From contig NC_007650.1 of the NCBI RefSeq assembly GCF_000012365.1, positions 868,001 to 932,000 of the forward strand: 64,000 bases of DNA, in the 5' to 3' direction. Every line of letters begins with the position of its first letter. Position 1 is the first letter of the stretch. The DNA is from Burkholderia thailandensis E264 (GTDB lineage: Bacteria; Pseudomonadota; Gammaproteobacteria; Burkholderiales; Burkholderiaceae). Below are positions 61,276 through 64,000 of this stretch, in pieces. The position numbers and the translations under genes were made by a program. The notes under the pieces were generated by a model. The model was not told the DNA's origin and searched no databases. It saw nothing but the letters and a program-made list of their open reading frames with translations.

Positions 61276-63525
61276 ATGAACGACTCACGCTTGAAATCCG
61301 CGAATCCGGTTTCCGTGCGGCCCGCAAGCGGCGCAGCCGATGGGGGCGCGCTCGGGCGTCTGCGCGCGCTGTGGCGCGCGTGGTCGCGCGCGGCGATGCC
61401 GCGCGAGCGTGCGAGCGCGATGAACCGGCTCGCGATCGACGCGCTGCCCGACGAGTGGACCGAGCTCGCGCCGGGCGGGCTGTACGCGGTGTACGCGGCG
61501 GCGCGCACGAGCGCGTGCGATGCGTTGATCTGGGAGAGCGTGCGGCATGCGCGCACGCGGGACGTGACGGTCGTGCTCGCGCGCGAGCGCGCGGACGCGG
61601 CGGCGCGGTTGCGCGAGATCGGTTTCGTCGAAGGCGTGCACGCGCGGGGCTGGCCGCGGCGCTTGAACGTGCTGGCGATGCCGGCGGGCGATATCGAGGC
61701 GCCGAGCGCGGCGAGGGCGGGCACGGCCGATGCCGCGATGGGGGCGGGCCTCGGCGCGCCCGCGCCCGCGTTCGCGCGCCTTGTGGGCGGCCTGCGCGCG
61801 TTGAAGCGCTACCGCTTCCGCACGGAAGCGCTGTATTTCGTCGAAGGCGCCGAGCGCTGGTTCAGCTGGCACGATCCCGTCGCGCTGACGCACGAAGGGC
61901 GCGCGCTCGCCGGCTGGTGCCGCTCGCACCGGATCGCGCTCGTGCTGCTGATCGATCCGCAGGCGGCGCAAGCGGATGCGAGCCGCGCCGACGCGCCGCG
62001 CATCGCGCCCGCGCACGCCGTGTCCGCCGCGCATGACGATACGCGTGGCGACGATCGCGCGGCGGATCGTGCGGGAGATCGCACCGGCGGCCACGCCGCG
62101 CTGTTCGCCGACGACGGCACGCGCGCCGCGCGCGGCGGCTTTCACGGCGCGTGCGCGGGCGTCGCGCAATTGCAGCGCACGCACGGCGAGCTGCGCTGGC
62201 GAGTCGACTTCTGGCGCTCGCGCGGCGGGGTCGCCGCAGGCGAGGTGCGCGCGCTGCGCTTCACAGGGGACGCACGGCTCGCGGCCGTGCCGGCGGCCGG
62301 CGCGCACGCGGCGCGAGGCGACGCGCGGCTCGCGTTCGACGAGACGCGCGTCGTCGTCAGCCGTCGCGCGATCGAGCGCGAATCGTGGGTGCCGGGCGAC
62401 TGGAACATCGTCGACGACAACGACGCCGTGCTCGCCGCCTGCGACGGCGCGCACGCGGCGACCGCGGTGCTCGCGTTCACCGGCCGCGCGCAACTCGAAG
62501 CGCTGTGCGCGACGATCCATGCGCTGCGCCTGCGGTGCGGCGGCGCGCTGAAGATCGTCGTCGTCGAGCGTGGCGAGGCGATGCGCCATCAATTCGAGCG
62601 GCTCGCGCTGAACCTCGGCGCGAACCAGGTCGTCGCGCGCGACCTGCCGTTCTCGCGGGTGCTCGCGGTGCTGCGCTCGCTGCAGGGCCAGTTGCACGCG
62701 CGCCCGGTCGCGGCGGACTATCGAGCGGCGCTCGCCGCGTCGCTCGGCGACGCGGTGCTCGGCTATCTGCCCGTCGGCGCGTTCTGCTCGCATGCGCGCG
62801 CGGTGCTCGAGCGCGGCGCGGTGCTCGCGCTGTCGCACACGCTCGTGAAGCTGACGCTGCTGCCCGGCGTCGCGCACGCGCACGCGTTGCGCGTCTGCAA
62901 GCCGCGCCGCGCGGGCGACGTGCTGACCGCCGACGCGCAACACCTGTATCTGTTCCTGTTCGCCTGCGAGCTCGCCGATGCGAACGACGTGCTCGGCCAT
63001 CTCTTCGACGTGCCGGTCGAGCGGATCTCGGACCGCGTCGTGCATCTCGCGCAAGAGAGCATCGAGCGCGAGTTGAACGCGCTCGACGCGGCGAACCGGC
63101 GCGCGCCGATCGCCGATTACAGCGATCTCTTTTCGGCGGCGGCAGCGGCGGCGGGCGGGCCCGGCGTGCGCGGGGCGGCCGACGAGCCGGCGACGGAGCG
63201 CGACGATGATCCGTCGGCCGAACGCGCGCCGCGCGAATCGACGCCGACGGGGGCACGCGCGGCGGCGCACGCGCCGCCGGCGAGATCGGCTTTCCCCGCA
63301 TCGCATGCATCGCATGCATCACATGCATCGCCCGAGGCGGCGCGGATCGTCGTGCCGCCGACGTCGCCGATTGCGCCGATTGGGCCGATTGGGCCGACTA
63401 CGCCGACCGTTGCGCCGCACGCGCCGCGATCGCGCCGGCCGCACGCCGCCGGCGCGATCGCTCGCACGCGCACCCGCACCGCCACGCGCGACGCGATGCC
63501 GTTGCGCATCAGGGAGGCCGAATGA
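61276..63525 (+). CDS. bcsE: c-di-GMP-binding cellulose regulator BcsE
   Basis: A 749-residue cytosolic protein. The C-terminal half matches the GIL domain of BcsE: RIDxW-like DWNIVDDNDAVLAACDG, then LKIVVVERGEAMRHQFERLA, and an RxGD c-di-GMP motif at Arg545-Asp548 (KPRRAGDVLTADAQHLYLFL). The N-terminal part resembles the degenerate NTPase-like region. The last 130 residues are a disordered Ala/Pro/His tail with SHASHASHAS repeats. It lies between bcsC and bcsF; its stop overlaps bcsF as ATGA. BcsE enhances synthesis in type II cellulose systems. Confidence 0.85.
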   Translation: MNDSRLKSANPVSVRPASGAADGGALGRLRALWRAWSRAAMPRERASAMNRLAIDALPDEWTELAPGGLYAVYAAARTSACDALIWESVRHARTRDVTVVLARERADAAARLREIGFVEGVHARGWPRRLNVLAMPAGDIEAPSAARAGTADAAMGAGLGAPAPAFARLVGGLRALKRYRFRTEALYFVEGAERWFSWHDPVALTHEGRALAGWCRSHRIALVLLIDPQAAQADASRADAPRIAPAHAVSAAHDDTRGDDRAADRAGDRTGGHAALFADDGTRAARGGFHGACAGVAQLQRTHGELRWRVDFWRSRGGVAAGEVRALRFTGDARLAAVPAAGAHAARGDARLAFDETRVVVSRRAIERESWVPGDWNIVDDNDAVLAACDGAHAATAVLAFTGRAQLEALCATIHALRLRCGGALKIVVVERGEAMRHQFERLALNLGANQVVARDLPFSRVLAVLRSLQGQLHARPVAADYRAALAASLGDAVLGYLPVGAFCSHARAVLERGAVLALSHTLVKLTLLPGVAHAHALRVCKPRRAGDVLTADAQHLYLFLFACELADANDVLGHLFDVPVERISDRVVHLAQESIERELNALDAANRRAPIADYSDLFSAAAAAAGGPGVRGAADEPATERDDDPSAERAPRESTPTGARAAAHAPPARSAFPASHASHASHASPEAARIVVPPTSPIAPIGPIGPTTPTVAPHAPRSRRPHAAGAIARTRTRTATRDAMPLRIREAE

Positions 63526-63734
63526 TCTCGGTGATGGTCGCCGGCTTCGTCGCCGGCATCGTGATCGCCGTCGCGATCCGGTTCGCCGTGTCTCGCGGCG
63601 GCGCCGGCAAGGGCTTGTCGTTGCCGCGCGACTTCGATCGCCGCGGCGCGGTTCGCTGCACGATCGAACCGGTCGCGCTGCGCGCGCGATTGCTGCCGTC
63701 GGCCACGCAGCGCGAACGGCGGGGCGGGCAATGA
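63522..63734 (+). CDS. bcsF: Small membrane protein BcsF
   Basis: A 70-residue protein with one N-terminal span (MISVMVAGFVAGIVIAVAIR) followed by a basic cytosolic tail. Size and place after bcsE are those of BcsF, the membrane partner that brings BcsE to the synthase. It overlaps both neighbours by 4 bp. Confidence 0.78.
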   Translation: MISVMVAGFVAGIVIAVAIRFAVSRGGAGKGLSLPRDFDRRGAVRCTIEPVALRARLLPSATQRERRGGQ

Positions 63735-64000
63735 AAACGATCGCGATCGTTTCGACGACGGGCGGCGCGGGCCGCACGATGCTGACGGCGGCGCTCGCGG
63801 TGCTGCTCGCGCGCGGCGGCCGGCCTGTCGTCGCGCTCGATTTCGATGGGCAGAACCTGCTCGGCGTGCAGCTCGGGCTCGACGCGTTCGCGCCGGCGGG
63901 CATTTCGCGCGCGCTCGCGGGTGCCGACGCCGCCTGGCACGCGTACACATGGCGCAACGCGGATGGCGTGCTGTTCGTGCCGTACGGGCATGTCGATCCC
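63731..64000 (+). CDS. bcsQ: BcsQ-like MinD-family ATPase, 5' part (cut by window edge)
   Basis: The first 90 residues are present. The start MKTIAIVSTTGGAGRTMLTA is a deviant Walker A of the MinD/ParA group, but the signature Lys after the first Gly pair is missing and the second Lys is Arg (GGAGRT). E. coli BcsQ is also atypical here (GGVGTT), which supports the assignment. VVALDFDGQNLLGVQLGLD is the following switch region. The remainder of the gene, and possibly bcsA, lies beyond the window. Confidence 0.85.
   Translation, partial: MKTIAIVSTTGGAGRTMLTAALAVLLARGGRPVVALDFDGQNLLGVQLGLDAFAPAGISRALAGADAAWHAYTWRNADGVLFVPYGHVDP

Overview
The window is GC-rich DNA that looks like chromosome 2 of a member of the Burkholderia pseudomallei group. 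The evidence is gene content and order: a Ralstonia/Xanthomonas-type (Hrp2) type III secretion system (T3SS) next to a type IVB pilus locus and a bacterial cellulose synthesis (bcs) operon. It resembles the B. pseudomallei T3SS-2 / type IVB pilus / bcs neighbourhood. The species is inferred from synteny, not proven.

Layout. Positions 1-1390 hold the end of a LysR-type regulator, a 5'-truncated TauD/SyrP-like dioxygenase remnant and an IS5-family element inserted at a CTAG. Positions 1475-23735 hold the T3SS: two candidate secreted proteins, a leftward operon (hrpB1-sctI-J-K-L-N-O-T), divergent rightward operons (sctU-V-P; sctQ-R-S-hpaA-like; sctD-hrpD6; a pilus-subunit candidate and an HpaB-like chaperone), the AraC-type activator HrpB, an HrpB1 paralogue and a third candidate secreted protein. 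Positions 23858-27546 hold a histidine kinase, an OmpR-type response regulator and an overlapping degenerate secretin. Positions 27729-38773 are a type IVB pilus locus (retraction ATPase, TcpQ-like, pilN, O, P, Q, R, S, M, V). The T3SS secretin sctC follows at 38894, on the far side of the pilus genes. Positions 40785-43528 hold uncharacterised genes, including a divergent pair of an unknown protein and a small HTH protein with an unusually AT-rich start. Positions 43859-52028 hold a secreted PPC-domain-like protein, a ureohydrolase with a divergent LysR regulator, a small membrane protein, a Lon-like AAA protease and an orphan XRE regulator. Positions 52965-64000 hold bcsB-Z-C-E-F-Q, with no bcsA in the window.

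How the parts work together. I found nine TTCG-N16-TTCG motifs (the hrpII-box pattern recognised by HrpB in Ralstonia). They lie upstream of hrpB1, sctU, sctQ, sctD, sctC, the HrpB1 paralogue and the three candidate secreted proteins. The two at 10889-10949 form a near-perfect palindrome between the divergent core operons. This ties the scattered T3SS genes, including the remote sctC, into one apparent HrpB regulon. I found no such box in front of the pilus operon. Many genes within operons overlap as ATGA/GTGA, which suggests translational coupling.

No tRNA, rRNA or CRISPR array was recognised. Short tandem repeats are common: 9-bp arrays inside sctT and bcsZ, and 7-bp arrays on both sides of hrpB.
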